In this document: piece after piece, positions 8,501 through 17,543 of the stretch
Layout: every line of letters starts with the position of its first letter
How positions within the stretch are numbered: the first letter of the stretch is position 1
DNA from: JBKEHD01 sp046710445
GTDB taxonomy: Bacteria > Pseudomonadota > Alphaproteobacteria > Rickettsiales > Midichloriaceae
Direction: 5' to 3'
Length of the DNA stretch: 55,177 nt
NCBI GenBank assembly: GCA_046710445.1
Contig: JBKEHD010000003.1
Location: forward strand, 1-55,177
Program-made: the position numbers and the translations under genes
The notes under the pieces: generated by a model
Databases searched by the model: none
Told to the model about the DNA's origin: nothing
What the model saw: the letters and a program-made list of their open reading frames with translations, nothing else

Positions 8501-9910
8501 ATGTTAGAGCAATTAAAGTTATTGGTAGAAGCTGGAAAAGCTGTTGGTAATTGGGGAAAGGGGGCCTATGATGTAGTTAAACCAGCTGTTCAGTGGGTGC
8601 AAGTTGGTTGGGGACTTCTTTCTGGCACAGGATCTGCTGCATCAGGCGTTGCAATGAATGATGGTGAGGTTGAAAAACAAAAAGGAGCTAAAGCTAAAAC
8701 AGAAGATGAAATAGCAGAAGCAGAAGCGAAAAAAGCAGCAAGAGGTCCTGTGCGTAAAGCATTCGATAAAATAATTGATGTTCTTTTTGCCCCATCATTT
8801 CTAAGAATTATATCATTTATATCTTTGGCAGGATTAGCATTTAGTCCTTTTGGACCTATTGCTATAGCTATTGCTGCTACAGTATCAGTTTCTTGTATGG
8901 TATATGGAGTTATAAATGAAGGAAAGACACTAAAGAATTTAAAGGTTCAGCAAAATGAAGGTAAGGCTGTTGAAGAATTGATGGAGATGAGGAAGGGGCA
9001 ATTAGAAATACTAGCAAATAATCCAAATTTAGCTGCAGTATTAATGGAAGATATAAGTGCTCATACAACAGATCCTAAAAAAAAAGATGTTCCTGATAAA
9101 GTTGTTAAAATAAAAAATGTAATGGAGGGGATGCCAGAAATGCTTGTTCCTTTTTTAGGTAACGTGATGTCTGGCAATCCTATTTTGATGGGGGTTGGGC
9201 TATTTACATTACTTACAAGTACTGTTGCTAATACTTCTGAACAACTATCATTTAGCGATCAGCGTGATAAAATGATGGATATAATGAAGCAAAATCAAGC
9301 TTTACTTGGTATTGAATTTCCAATAGGTAAAGGTGGTGATTTTTTAAAAGAGCAGTGGCTAGACAACAAAGCAAAGTCATATGCTTTAGAACAAATGAAG
9401 GATACAACAGAGACTGATCCTAAAAAAATAAGAGAAGAGTTTAATAATCTTAAAGATGCATATAAAGAAAAGTATCAAGAGCATAATAAAAAAAATCAAT
9501 ATGAGCAGGGTCTCGAAGCAAATGCATATGCTCAAGATAAAACAAAGGGTACAACAGAGACTGATCCTATGAAACAACAGGAAGAGTTTAATCGTTATAG
9601 ACAAGAATATATGAAAGAACACCAATCCTATGAAGAAAAGTATGAGGTAAAAGGTGGAGTGTTAGCTCATGCGAAAGAAGCTTTTGTAGGAAGTATGTCA
9701 TATGATAAGAGTAGAGAAATATTTGCTCCTATGGCACATCATGATGAAAAAAAAGAAGCAAATTTGAGAGCAGAAATACAAGGGATGAAAGAAGATATAG
9801 TAGGAATTCAAGAACAAAGACAACAACCTGTTGTTGTTGCTCCTCCACATCAAGTGCATGTTCAAGCATTAGGTAATGGTATGGGTGGTGCTCAAGGAAG
9901 AGGAGTGTAG
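8501..9910 (+). CDS. Unknown membrane protein with C-terminal tandem repeats
   Basis: I do not recognise this 469-residue protein. Residues 1-60 are Gly/Trp-rich and contain no signal peptide. Residues 60-90 are a charged Ala/Lys/Glu stretch. Two hydrophobic regions follow, near 98-138 and 213-243. The C-terminal third is hydrophilic and holds two copies of a 49-residue unit (YA-x5-K-x-TTETDP-x4-EEFN-x4-Y), with TTETDP at 302-307 and 351-356; the two DNA copies share a perfect stretch of about 19 bases. A helical segment and a Gln/Pro/Val-rich tail with PVVVAPPHQVHV end it. AGGAG just upstream supports the start. It precedes an ABC exporter by about 48 bases, so it could be an exporter cargo or a secreted effector. 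That is inference. Confidence 0.75.
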   Translation: MLEQLKLLVEAGKAVGNWGKGAYDVVKPAVQWVQVGWGLLSGTGSAASGVAMNDGEVEKQKGAKAKTEDEIAEAEAKKAARGPVRKAFDKIIDVLFAPSFLRIISFISLAGLAFSPFGPIAIAIAATVSVSCMVYGVINEGKTLKNLKVQQNEGKAVEELMEMRKGQLEILANNPNLAAVLMEDISAHTTDPKKKDVPDKVVKIKNVMEGMPEMLVPFLGNVMSGNPILMGVGLFTLLTSTVANTSEQLSFSDQRDKMMDIMKQNQALLGIEFPIGKGGDFLKEQWLDNKAKSYALEQMKDTTETDPKKIREEFNNLKDAYKEKYQEHNKKNQYEQGLEANAYAQDKTKGTTETDPMKQQEEFNRYRQEYMKEHQSYEEKYEVKGGVLAHAKEAFVGSMSYDKSREIFAPMAHHDEKKEANLRAEIQGMKEDIVGIQEQRQQPVVVAPPHQVHVQALGNGMGGAQGRGV

Positions 9911-9957
9911 ATATTTTATAAAAATCTAGTTATACTGAGTCTAAATTTTGTTTGTTT

Positions 9958-11700
9958 ATGAAAAATAATTCATTAAAGGAATATACTGTATCTTTTTTAT
10001 ATAGGTATAAAATCTATCTGATATCACTTATTTCTATTGCCATTTGTGCAGCTATATTCAGTATTTCAGTGAATTATAAAATAAAAGAAATAATTGATGC
10101 AATTGCTTCAGATAAAAATGCAAATTTAGCATGGTTGTTGGGGTTATTTGTTTTTTATAAATTCATGCTCCATGGAGTATTTTTCCTAAGTAGATTGTTA
10201 AATATTAAGTATTTTCCAGAAATTATAGAAGAAACTACTACGTATATTTATAAAAAAACTGTTACTCATTCACTACACTGGTTCGATTCGCATTTATCTG
10301 GAGAAATATCAAGCAAAATATCAGATTTTCAAAGCAGCATAACAGCACTTATTACAAATTCTTTTACAGCATTTTATAATATTTCTGTAGTATTAGTCAG
10401 TTTATTCTTTTTGTATCAGGTTAATATTTTTTCTACTGCTGTAGTAATGGTTTTTGTACTTGTATATGCCCCAGTAATTTATTTTTTAGTAAAAAAGCAA
10501 ATATCTATTTTGGAAGTTTCTATAAATGCAAAACAAAAGACAATAGGAATTATAAATGATTCAATAACAAATATTTTTGGCATCAAAATTGTTGGAGATG
10601 TATTATCAGAGTTTAAATTCAAACTAAAACCTGCGATTAATAATTGGAAAAAGTTAAACAAAAAATCATTGAAATTTGATGCTCTTTTTGTAGATAATGC
10701 AGATACAATTATGATGACTATATTGAGTGCGGTACAAATATATCTACTTGCATATTTATACCAAAAAGGATCTATCACATCTGGAGGTTTTGCATTCATA
10801 GCTATGGTTACTCTTAATATACATAATGAACTTCACAGACTTTTAGATAGTTTGTTATTTCATATCAATCCAAGTATTGCACAATTAAAATCGTCATACT
10901 CATTTATAAATAAACCATTAGATATAGAAGATGGGGATCAAATATTAGATATAAATAATGTTACTGGGATAATTCAATATATGGATGTATCTTTTTCTTA
11001 TGGGAAAGGAGAGAAGCAAGTATTAAATAATTTTACACTCGATATTAAATCTGGTGAAAAATTAGGAATTGTTGGTGCATCTGGTGCTGGAAAGACAACA
11101 TTAATAAAATGTTTACTTAGATATTTTGATGTAAATTCTGGTGCTGTAACTGTAGATGGGAAAAACATTGTAGAATTGACACAAGAATCATTACGTAAAG
11201 CAATATCTATTATCCCGCAAGATATAAGTATGTTTCATAGTTCAATACGAGAAAATTTAAAATTAGCTAAATATGATGCTACGGATGAAGAAATGATACT
11301 TGCCAGTAAAAAAGCAAAAATACATGATGATATTTTGGCAATGCGTGATGGGTATGATTCTATAATAGGTGAACGAGGTGTGAAGTTAAGTGGGGGACAA
11401 AGGCAGCGTATAGCAATTGCTAGAGCTATTTTAAAAAATGCTCCTATATTGATTTTGGATGAAGCTACAAGTAGTTTAGATACCCCAACTGAAAAGCTTA
11501 TTCAGGACTCTATAAATCAAGTTCTTGAAACTAGTAAAGCAACGGTTATAGCAATTGCGCATCGTCTTTCTACGCTAAAGCACATGGATAGAATTATTGT
11601 ATTAGACGAGGGAAAAATTGTTGAAGAAGGGAGGCATGATCTTTTGATTCAAAAAAAAGATGGATTTTACAAAAGATTATGGGATATGCAGGTTATATAA
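9958..11700 (+). CDS. ABC exporter, fused membrane and ATPase domains (MsbA/HlyB-like)
   Basis: About 580 residues: an N-terminal six-helix transmembrane domain (residues 1-320) and a C-terminal ATPase. Walker A is GASGAGKTT near 373-381, the Q-loop is IIPQDISMFHSS, the signature is LSGGQRQRIAIARA, Walker B is ILILDEATSSLD and the H-loop is IAHRLSTL. LHWFDSHLSGEISSKI is the typical coupling region of type I exporters. A TTG two codons upstream opens the same frame; I choose the ATG at 9958. The substrate is unknown: lipids, peptides and drugs are all handled by this fold. There is no peptidase C39 domain. Confidence 0.85.
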   Translation: MKNNSLKEYTVSFLYRYKIYLISLISIAICAAIFSISVNYKIKEIIDAIASDKNANLAWLLGLFVFYKFMLHGVFFLSRLLNIKYFPEIIEETTTYIYKKTVTHSLHWFDSHLSGEISSKISDFQSSITALITNSFTAFYNISVVLVSLFFLYQVNIFSTAVVMVFVLVYAPVIYFLVKKQISILEVSINAKQKTIGIINDSITNIFGIKIVGDVLSEFKFKLKPAINNWKKLNKKSLKFDALFVDNADTIMMTILSAVQIYLLAYLYQKGSITSGGFAFIAMVTLNIHNELHRLLDSLLFHINPSIAQLKSSYSFINKPLDIEDGDQILDINNVTGIIQYMDVSFSYGKGEKQVLNNFTLDIKSGEKLGIVGASGAGKTTLIKCLLRYFDVNSGAVTVDGKNIVELTQESLRKAISIIPQDISMFHSSIRENLKLAKYDATDEEMILASKKAKIHDDILAMRDGYDSIIGERGVKLSGGQRQRIAIARAILKNAPILILDEATSSLDTPTEKLIQDSINQVLETSKATVIAIAHRLSTLKHMDRIIVLDEGKIVEEGRHDLLIQKKDGFYKRLWDMQVI

Positions 11701-11790
11701 AAGTAATTATTTATTTTATACAACTTAGCATTGAAAATAACTGATATATTATTATACTAGCTCAACGATTAATAATGAATTGGTTAGAAA

Positions 11791-12339
11791 ATGCTTAGAG
11801 ATAATTTTGATACACAAAAAAATAATTTAGTAACTTGCTTAGAAAGCAACTCATATTTTCCATTGTCAAATGAAGATATTGAGAGTATTTCAGACTCTTT
11901 ACCAAAGGGACATTCGAATTTTAGAGGTGCGATGATTTCAATGATACAAGATGAAATGCATAAAGGATTGGGTTGTTATTTGGCATCAAACAATATAGAA
12001 AATGATCTGCAACAACTCATTATTAATACTACAGCTTTTAAAAAAGTAATAGATAATGAGGCGAATTGTATAACAAAGTACTTTGGCGATAAACCAAGTG
12101 AAATAAAGAGTAATAAACATATATTGGAATTTGAATTTCTCAAAATGGAAACAGTTTATTATGCTTCTGATGAGGAAGATCAGCAAATTGAAGGAATATT
12201 AGATCATGCACTCAATAAACATTACTTAAATATATTTAATTACTCTGGGTATAATTTTGATATATATTTTGAGGATATTGAGATAGAGCAATGGTGCTTA
12301 GATTTATCAACAGATAAAGCAGATCTTTATCTGTTTTAA
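11791..12339 (+). CDS. Hypothetical acidic protein
   Basis: A 182-residue soluble, acidic protein that I do not recognise. It has no signal peptide or membrane helix. The C-terminal half is rich in Asp, Glu and aromatic residues (for example YASDEEDQQIEGI and IYFEDIEIEQW). It has its own 90-base upstream gap, so it may be expressed separately from the ABC exporter. It converges on fmt with only three bases between the two stop codons. A good open frame with the local codon use supports it as a real gene; its function is unknown. Confidence 0.65.
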   Translation: MLRDNFDTQKNNLVTCLESNSYFPLSNEDIESISDSLPKGHSNFRGAMISMIQDEMHKGLGCYLASNNIENDLQQLIINTTAFKKVIDNEANCITKYFGDKPSEIKSNKHILEFEFLKMETVYYASDEEDQQIEGILDHALNKHYLNIFNYSGYNFDIYFEDIEIEQWCLDLSTDKADLYLF

Positions 12340-12342
12340 TAT

Positions 12343-13266
12343 CTATTTTTGCAATATATCTCCTTCTTTTATAGGGAAACCTCTTAGGAATGCATCTGTA
12401 TACAGCATTTTTTTACCTTGTCTTTGTAAAAGCACTGGTTTTAGAATACCGCTCTTACATGCTATAGAAAGTGTTTCATCTATCACTAAACCAGGGGTGA
12501 ATTCATGTTTTAAATTTTGTACTTCTGCTGTGATGATCTTTACTATTTCCTTTTTATAAATAAAATATGAACCAGGTTTTGGGCTTAGTGCTCTAATCTT
12601 GTTATTTAGTTCCTCTGCACTAAGATTAAAATCTAAAACGCGTTCAAAAGGCATAATTTTCTCTGCATAAGTTATCCCTTGATCAGATTGTTTGATCAGA
12701 TTGATTTTGTTCTGAGAGAAAAGATCAATTGTTTTTAGAATCAAATCTCCACCTATTTTGGCACATTTATCATGTAATTCTTTTCCAGTAATTTGATCAT
12801 CTAATTCCATATCATGTTTTAATATAATATCTCCTGTATCCAATCCTGCATCCATTTTCATGATACATATTGATGTTTTATCATCTCCAGCCATGATCGT
12901 TCTTTGTATCGGAGCTGCTCCGCGCCATCTTGGTAAAGTAGAAGGATGTACATTAATAAATCCAAAAGTTGGTATATCTAAATATTCTTTTGGTATTATC
13001 AAGCCGTAAGCTGCTACTATTACAATATCTGGCTTTAATGATTTGAAATTATTGATTTCTTCTTCTGGCTTTAATTTTTGCGGAGTGAAAATATTAACGT
13101 TTAATTGATCCGCAAGTAAATGCACTGCACTTTTTGTTTCTTTTAATCCTCTACCTGCTGATTTAGGAGGTTTTGTATATACAGCTATTAACTCATTGTT
13201 TGAAGATGCAATCGCTTCAAGGGTAGGGATGGCAAATTCAGGGGATCCCATAAATAGTATTTTCAT
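12343..13266 (-). CDS. fmt: Methionyl-tRNA formyltransferase
   Basis: A 307-residue enzyme that formylates initiator Met-tRNA using 10-formyl-THF. It begins MKILFMGSPEFAIPTLEAI. The active-site block is NVHPSTLPRWRGAAPIQRTI with N105 and H107, followed by GLDTGDI with the catalytic Asp near 143. The C-terminal OB-like domain ends with RGFPIKEGDIL. Length is normal. No def gene is adjacent, although the two are often neighbours in bacteria. Confidence 0.95.
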   Translation of the reverse strand: MKILFMGSPEFAIPTLEAIASSNNELIAVYTKPPKSAGRGLKETKSAVHLLADQLNVNIFTPQKLKPEEEINNFKSLKPDIVIVAAYGLIIPKEYLDIPTFGFINVHPSTLPRWRGAAPIQRTIMAGDDKTSICIMKMDAGLDTGDIILKHDMELDDQITGKELHDKCAKIGGDLILKTIDLFSQNKINLIKQSDQGITYAEKIMPFERVLDFNLSAEELNNKIRALSPKPGSYFIYKKEIVKIITAEVQNLKHEFTPGLVIDETLSIACKSGILKPVLLQRQGKKMLYTDAFLRGFPIKEGDILQK

Positions 13267-13611
13267 ATAGTAATAAACAATTAAATATAAATGTATTATA
13301 ATGAAAATTTATCGTTATTAAAAGCTAGAAAATTATGTAAAATTATAATATCATGATCGGTGAGAGTTTTGATTTTACTTTGCGAACTATATAAAAGGAC
13401 TACACTAACCGTGATATGGGAATAAGAAAAATGACTAACAGCTAATAGTTGGTTAATGTAGTCCTTTTATAATCCTTATCATTCAAGCAAACAAGGAGGT
13501 AACTTTTTAGTTACGATTGTCATTATAGTGAAAAATTCTAAAAAGTCTTCTATTTTTTTGGTTTTTTTATAATTTTTTTACAATTATGTAACTTTTACTT
13601 AAATTTGGCTC
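13267..13611. other. 345-base intergenic region between divergent fmt and dsbD
   Basis: No convincing gene is present; the longest ATG frame I noticed is a 13-codon one at about 13352. The region must hold the promoters of both flanking genes. It contains a long imperfect palindrome (13390-13471, listed separately). A second small hairpin, GTAACT-TTTT-AGTTAC at 13499-13514, is directly preceded by AAGGAGG, a perfect ribosome-binding sequence with no start codon at a usable distance. The right third is a T-rich tract running into dsbD. Confidence 0.6.
13390..13471. repeat. MITE-like palindrome: 21-base inverted repeats around a 40-base core
   Basis: The left arm (13390-13410, TATAAAAGGACTACACTAACC) and right arm (13451-13471) are reverse complements with one mismatch in 21. 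The arms end in TATA, so a TA dinucleotide flanks a 78-base inner element on each side, as expected for Tc1/mariner- or IS630-type miniature elements. It lies between two divergent promoters, so it is not the terminator of either neighbour. It could instead be a structured small RNA. No second copy is obvious in this window. Confidence 0.5.
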
Positions 13612-15291
13612 ATGAATAAAACATTAATGCTCTTAATATTTTTTCTTTTAAATATAAATTATTTGACCGTTGCAAAGGAAGTGAATATCAGTATTCAGAA
13701 CATTTCTGAGATTGAGAATAATGTAGCTTTTGAGTTAAAGTTGGATATCGAAAAAAATTGGCAATTATATTCAAATAAAAAATCAAGATTCGGATCCCAG
13801 CTTAATATAAAAATATTAGATGGAAATAAGGAATTAAATACCAATATTTTATTTCCAAAATATTTTCAAGACACAAAATATATCGATAATAAAGAATTCA
13901 TAAGTTATGTATATAAGGATACGGCAACTATCCCTATCTCATTTTCTTTTCCTAATAAAACAAATAATATTGTATTAATAATTGATTACTCAATATGTAA
14001 TAACACATGTATATATCGTTCTGAAAAAATATCTTTGGGAGATAAATTTAAATATAAAAACAATATAAAACAAGATTTGATTTACATATTAATTTTCACT
14101 ATATGTGGATTTATATTGAATTTTATGCCTTGCGTTTTGCCAATTTTAGCAATCAAACTTACAAAATTTTTAAAATATGATCAGCATAATATTAAGAAAA
14201 TTAAAAAAGATATATTCTATTTTATATGCGGTATAGTTTCTTTTTTTCTTATATTATCTATAAGTACAGTGATATTAAAGTATTTAGGTAATGACATATG
14301 GTGGGGAAGTCATTTTCAAAATCCGAATTTTATAATGATAATCATTATCATTTTATTAATTATGGCTAGTAATTTAGGGGGAGAGTTCGAAATAATATTA
14401 CCACAAAAAATAAATACTTTGTTTTTAAATAAAAATATTTCTTCAATAACAAATGGATTTATGATTGGTGTTTTATCTACATCATGCACAGCACCATTTT
14501 TAGGGGTAGCTTTATCATACTCAATAACACGTGATTATTTCATGATTCCTATTTTTTATTTTTTTATGGGAATAGGAATGGCAATTCCATATTTTATACT
14601 TATGTGTACACCAAAAATTTTAACTTTATTACCAAAACCAGGAAGATGGATGTTAATTTTGAAAAAATCTTTTGCAATAATATTGATAATTAATGCGTTA
14701 TGGTTATTAAATGTATTATATAACCAAGTAGAGCCTCTCACCATACTAATTTTTATTCTATTGATATTAATAGTTAAGGGAATATTGATATCTGTTTATA
14801 GGATTGGATATAGTTATATTGCTATTATTTTATTAGTTATTTTTTCATTATTAGCTACAAAAATTTCTATAGATTTATATTATGAAAAAAAAGATATTAA
14901 TCATATTGTTATTGAAGATTTAGATGTGGATATGCTTCAAGGGGAAATAGATAAAGATAATTTAATATTTTTGGAAATTACTGCTGATTGGTGTATTACA
15001 TGTAAATTTAATCAAATGATGGTAATAAATAAAGAAGAAACAAGGAAATTTTTTAAGGATAAAAAAATAAAGCATATAGTATTAAATTATACAAAAAATA
15101 ATGATAAAATTCAAAAATTCATATTGCAAAATAATAGATATGGAGTACCAGTTTATATAATGTATGGGCCAAAAAATAAAAATGGTATGATTTTGAATGA
15201 ATTATTGACTATTGAAGAGATAAAAAATTCTGTAATAAAATTGGGTTGTTTTGATGAAAAAAATTGCTGCGTTCCAAATAGATCCGATTGA
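13612..15291 (+). CDS. dsbD: Thiol:disulfide interchange protein DsbD
   Basis: A 559-residue inner-membrane protein that passes electrons from cytoplasmic thioredoxin to periplasmic thiol proteins. It has a signal peptide (1-21), then a periplasmic alpha domain with the redox pair C129/C133 (CNNTC). The eight-helix core follows, with its two membrane cysteines in NFMPCVLP (C174) and STSCTAPF. The C-terminal thioredoxin-like domain has ADWCITCKF near residue 460. All six functional cysteines are visible. The last codons overlap gshB, so the two are probably one operon. The tail ends unusually in GCFDEKNCC, adding extra cysteines. Confidence 0.9.
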   Translation: MNKTLMLLIFFLLNINYLTVAKEVNISIQNISEIENNVAFELKLDIEKNWQLYSNKKSRFGSQLNIKILDGNKELNTNILFPKYFQDTKYIDNKEFISYVYKDTATIPISFSFPNKTNNIVLIIDYSICNNTCIYRSEKISLGDKFKYKNNIKQDLIYILIFTICGFILNFMPCVLPILAIKLTKFLKYDQHNIKKIKKDIFYFICGIVSFFLILSISTVILKYLGNDIWWGSHFQNPNFIMIIIIILLIMASNLGGEFEIILPQKINTLFLNKNISSITNGFMIGVLSTSCTAPFLGVALSYSITRDYFMIPIFYFFMGIGMAIPYFILMCTPKILTLLPKPGRWMLILKKSFAIILIINALWLLNVLYNQVEPLTILIFILLILIVKGILISVYRIGYSYIAIILLVIFSLLATKISIDLYYEKKDINHIVIEDLDVDMLQGEIDKDNLIFLEITADWCITCKFNQMMVINKEETRKFFKDKKIKHIVLNYTKNNDKIQKFILQNNRYGVPVYIMYGPKNKNGMILNELLTIEEIKNSVIKLGCFDEKNCCVPNRSD

Positions 15292-16195
15292 AAGTTTAAA
15301 TTTTGAATCGGATACCACACTTCTTATTGCTAATGAGTTTCAAGTACGTGGATATAAATTATTTTATTTTTCACCTTCGGATTTGAGCTTTTATAATAAT
15401 AAGGTATATGCAAAGGGTTATTATTTTACGCTATATTATGAAAATAATAAGTGTAAATTAGAAAGTGATAATATCGAAATATGTTTAGAGGATGTAGCCG
15501 TAATATTTATTCGTCAAATTCCTCCTTTTAATAATCAATATCTTACAACGACATATCTTATTGAGCAGCTAATTAATCCTATTGTTGTTAATAGCCCAAA
15601 AAGCATACGAGAGATTTCAGAAAAATTCTCTATTTTGAAATTTCCTCATCTAATACCAGAGACTATAATCACTGCAGACAAGCGAGTGGGAGAAGAATTT
15701 TTATCAAAAAAGATGGATTGTGTAGTAAAACCTCTTTATGAATGTGGTGGTAAAAATGTAATAAAAATCAGTGCATCAAATAAAGCATCTATAAAAAAGA
15801 TGCATGAGTTATTTAAATTATATGAATATTTGATGATTCAAGAATATTTACCAAGCGTAAAAGTATCTGGAGATAAAAGAGTTTTGTTTTTAGATGGGGA
15901 AATAATAGGTGCAATTTCTAGAAAAAGTGAAAAAGGAAGTTTCCTGACAAATATGGTGGTGGGTGGTATTCCTGGCAAGACAATTCTTACAAATAAAGAA
16001 TTAGAGTTATCCAGGGAAGTAGGTGAATATCTTAAGGCGCATAAAGTTTTTTTATCTGGTATAGATTTAATTGATGAAAAATTAATAGAAATAAATGTCA
16101 CATCTCCCACTGGATTTACTACCTTTAAAAGATTGAATTCTATTGATGTAGAAAAATTAATTGTCGATAGCATTGAAAATAAATTAAAAGATTGA
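15254..16195 (+). CDS. gshB: Glutathione synthetase
   Basis: A 313-residue ATP-grasp ligase joining gamma-glutamylcysteine and glycine. It starts MKKIAAFQIDPIESLNFESDTT, which matches the family opening (the D-P-I/M element). The nucleotide-binding part includes DCVVKPLYECGGKNV and the metal-binding end is GIDLIDEKLIEINVTSPTGF. I use the ATG at 15254; a TTG lies one codon upstream. It overlaps the 3' end of dsbD by 38 bases, a thiol-redox pairing. gshA is not in the window. Confidence 0.9.
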   Translation: MKKIAAFQIDPIESLNFESDTTLLIANEFQVRGYKLFYFSPSDLSFYNNKVYAKGYYFTLYYENNKCKLESDNIEICLEDVAVIFIRQIPPFNNQYLTTTYLIEQLINPIVVNSPKSIREISEKFSILKFPHLIPETIITADKRVGEEFLSKKMDCVVKPLYECGGKNVIKISASNKASIKKMHELFKLYEYLMIQEYLPSVKVSGDKRVLFLDGEIIGAISRKSEKGSFLTNMVVGGIPGKTILTNKELELSREVGEYLKAHKVFLSGIDLIDEKLIEINVTSPTGFTTFKRLNSIDVEKLIVDSIENKLKD

Positions 16196-16227
16196 TATAA
16201 GGAGAAAAATTAAATTTAGAAAAAAAA

Positions 16228-16881
16228 GTGGTCACTATTAAAAGAAGAGGGTTGATGTTTATTTTATCTGCTCCATCAGGAACGGGAAAAACTACTCTTG
16301 CAAATAAACTTATAGAAATAGACAGTCATATTTCATTTTCGATTTCATCGACTACTCGAAACAAAAGATCTTCTGAAGTTGATGGGAAAGATTATTATTT
16401 CAAAGATAAATCTGATTTTCAAAACAGCATAAAGAATAATGATTTTTTAGAATATGCAGAAATATTTGATCATTTTTATGGCACTCCTAAAAAACAAGTA
16501 TTGGAGAAGCTTGATGATGGTCAAGATGTTCTTTTTGATATTGATTGGCAAGGTCATAGACAATTATGTTCAACTGCAAGAAAGGATGTAACTAGTGTTT
16601 TTTTATTACCACCATCTATGAAGGAATTATATAATAGACTAAAATCTAGGGATATGGATGATGAGAAAATTATAGAAAAGAGAATGGAAAGAGCTGATGA
16701 AGAAATTAGTCATTGGCATGAATATGATTATATAATCATAAATAGGGATTTTGAAGAAAGTATTGGTAAATTGTTGGAGATATTAAGGGCGGAACGTTTG
16801 AAAAAAGAGAGGCGTATTGGATTAAATGGATTTGTTGGCACATTGATAAATGAGCAATTAGTTAAAAATAAGATAGTTTAA
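16228..16881 (+). CDS. gmk: Guanylate kinase
   Basis: A 217-residue enzyme phosphorylating GMP to GDP. The P-loop is APSGTGKTT at 15-23, GMP-binding residues lie in SISSTTRNKRSSEVDGKDYYF, and the block FLEYAEIFDHFYGTPK follows. DVLFDIDWQGHRQL is typical of the alphaproteobacterial form. The start is an unusual GTG at 16228, because in-frame stops lie just upstream; an ATG at 16255 would also give an almost complete protein. The gene follows gshB in the same direction. Confidence 0.93.
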   Translation: MVTIKRRGLMFILSAPSGTGKTTLANKLIEIDSHISFSISSTTRNKRSSEVDGKDYYFKDKSDFQNSIKNNDFLEYAEIFDHFYGTPKKQVLEKLDDGQDVLFDIDWQGHRQLCSTARKDVTSVFLLPPSMKELYNRLKSRDMDDEKIIEKRMERADEEISHWHEYDYIIINRDFEESIGKLLEILRAERLKKERRIGLNGFVGTLINEQLVKNKIV

Positions 16882-16883
16882 TT

Positions 16884-17522
16884 GTGTCTAAAGCACGCAA
16901 AACTCAATCTTCTTCCACATGGTTAAATAGAAGTAGCAATGATGTTTTTTCTAAGTTAGCTAAACAAAATAATCTTAGATCTAGAGCATTTTATAAATTA
17001 AATGATGTAGATAAAAAATACGCAGTTACAAAAAAAGCAAATATTATTTTGGATTTAGGATCATTTCCTGGCTCCTGGCTTCAATATATTAAACAAAATA
17101 CAAAAAACAACCGCAAAATAATTGGGGTTGATTTAAAAGAAATAGAGGCAATAGAAGGGGTCACATTTATTAAAGGAGATTTTTTATCTGCAGAAGTGAA
17201 GGTGCAATTAGAAGAAATATTTAATTCATATAATCAAAAAATAGATTTGATTTGTAGTGATATGGCTCCATATGCAACGGGAAATAGAGCTACTAATCAT
17301 ATATTAATAATGAATTTAGCTGAATCTTCTTTTGAATTTTCAAAGCAATTTCTTAATACTGGTGGAAATCTAGTAATAAAATTGTTTGAAGGGAATAGGA
17401 CAAAATTATTCTATAATAAATTAAAAGAACATTTTGAAACAGTGCATTTTTTCAAACCCGATGCAAGTCATTCAGATTCTTCTGAAATATTCATTATAGC
17501 CAAATCTTTCCGCAAGATATAA
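16884..17522 (+). CDS. rlmE: 23S rRNA 2'-O-ribose methyltransferase RlmE (FtsJ)
   Basis: A 212-residue SAM-dependent methyltransferase for U2552 of 23S rRNA. The catalytic K-D-K-E set is visible: K in RSRAFYKL, D in SDMAPYATG, K in VIKLFEG and E in SSEIFIIA. The SAM site is ILDLGSFPGSWLQY. The TTG start lies 2 bases after the gmk stop, so translation is probably coupled. Length is normal for the family. Confidence 0.93.
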   Translation: MSKARKTQSSSTWLNRSSNDVFSKLAKQNNLRSRAFYKLNDVDKKYAVTKKANIILDLGSFPGSWLQYIKQNTKNNRKIIGVDLKEIEAIEGVTFIKGDFLSAEVKVQLEEIFNSYNQKIDLICSDMAPYATGNRATNHILIMNLAESSFEFSKQFLNTGGNLVIKLFEGNRTKLFYNKLKEHFETVHFFKPDASHSDSSEIFIIAKSFRKI

Positions 17523-17543
17523 TTATATTATTAAGTAACATAT

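Noticed and set aside
13390..13471. Rho-independent terminator
   Set aside because: Both neighbouring genes are transcribed away from this hairpin, so it cannot end either transcript.
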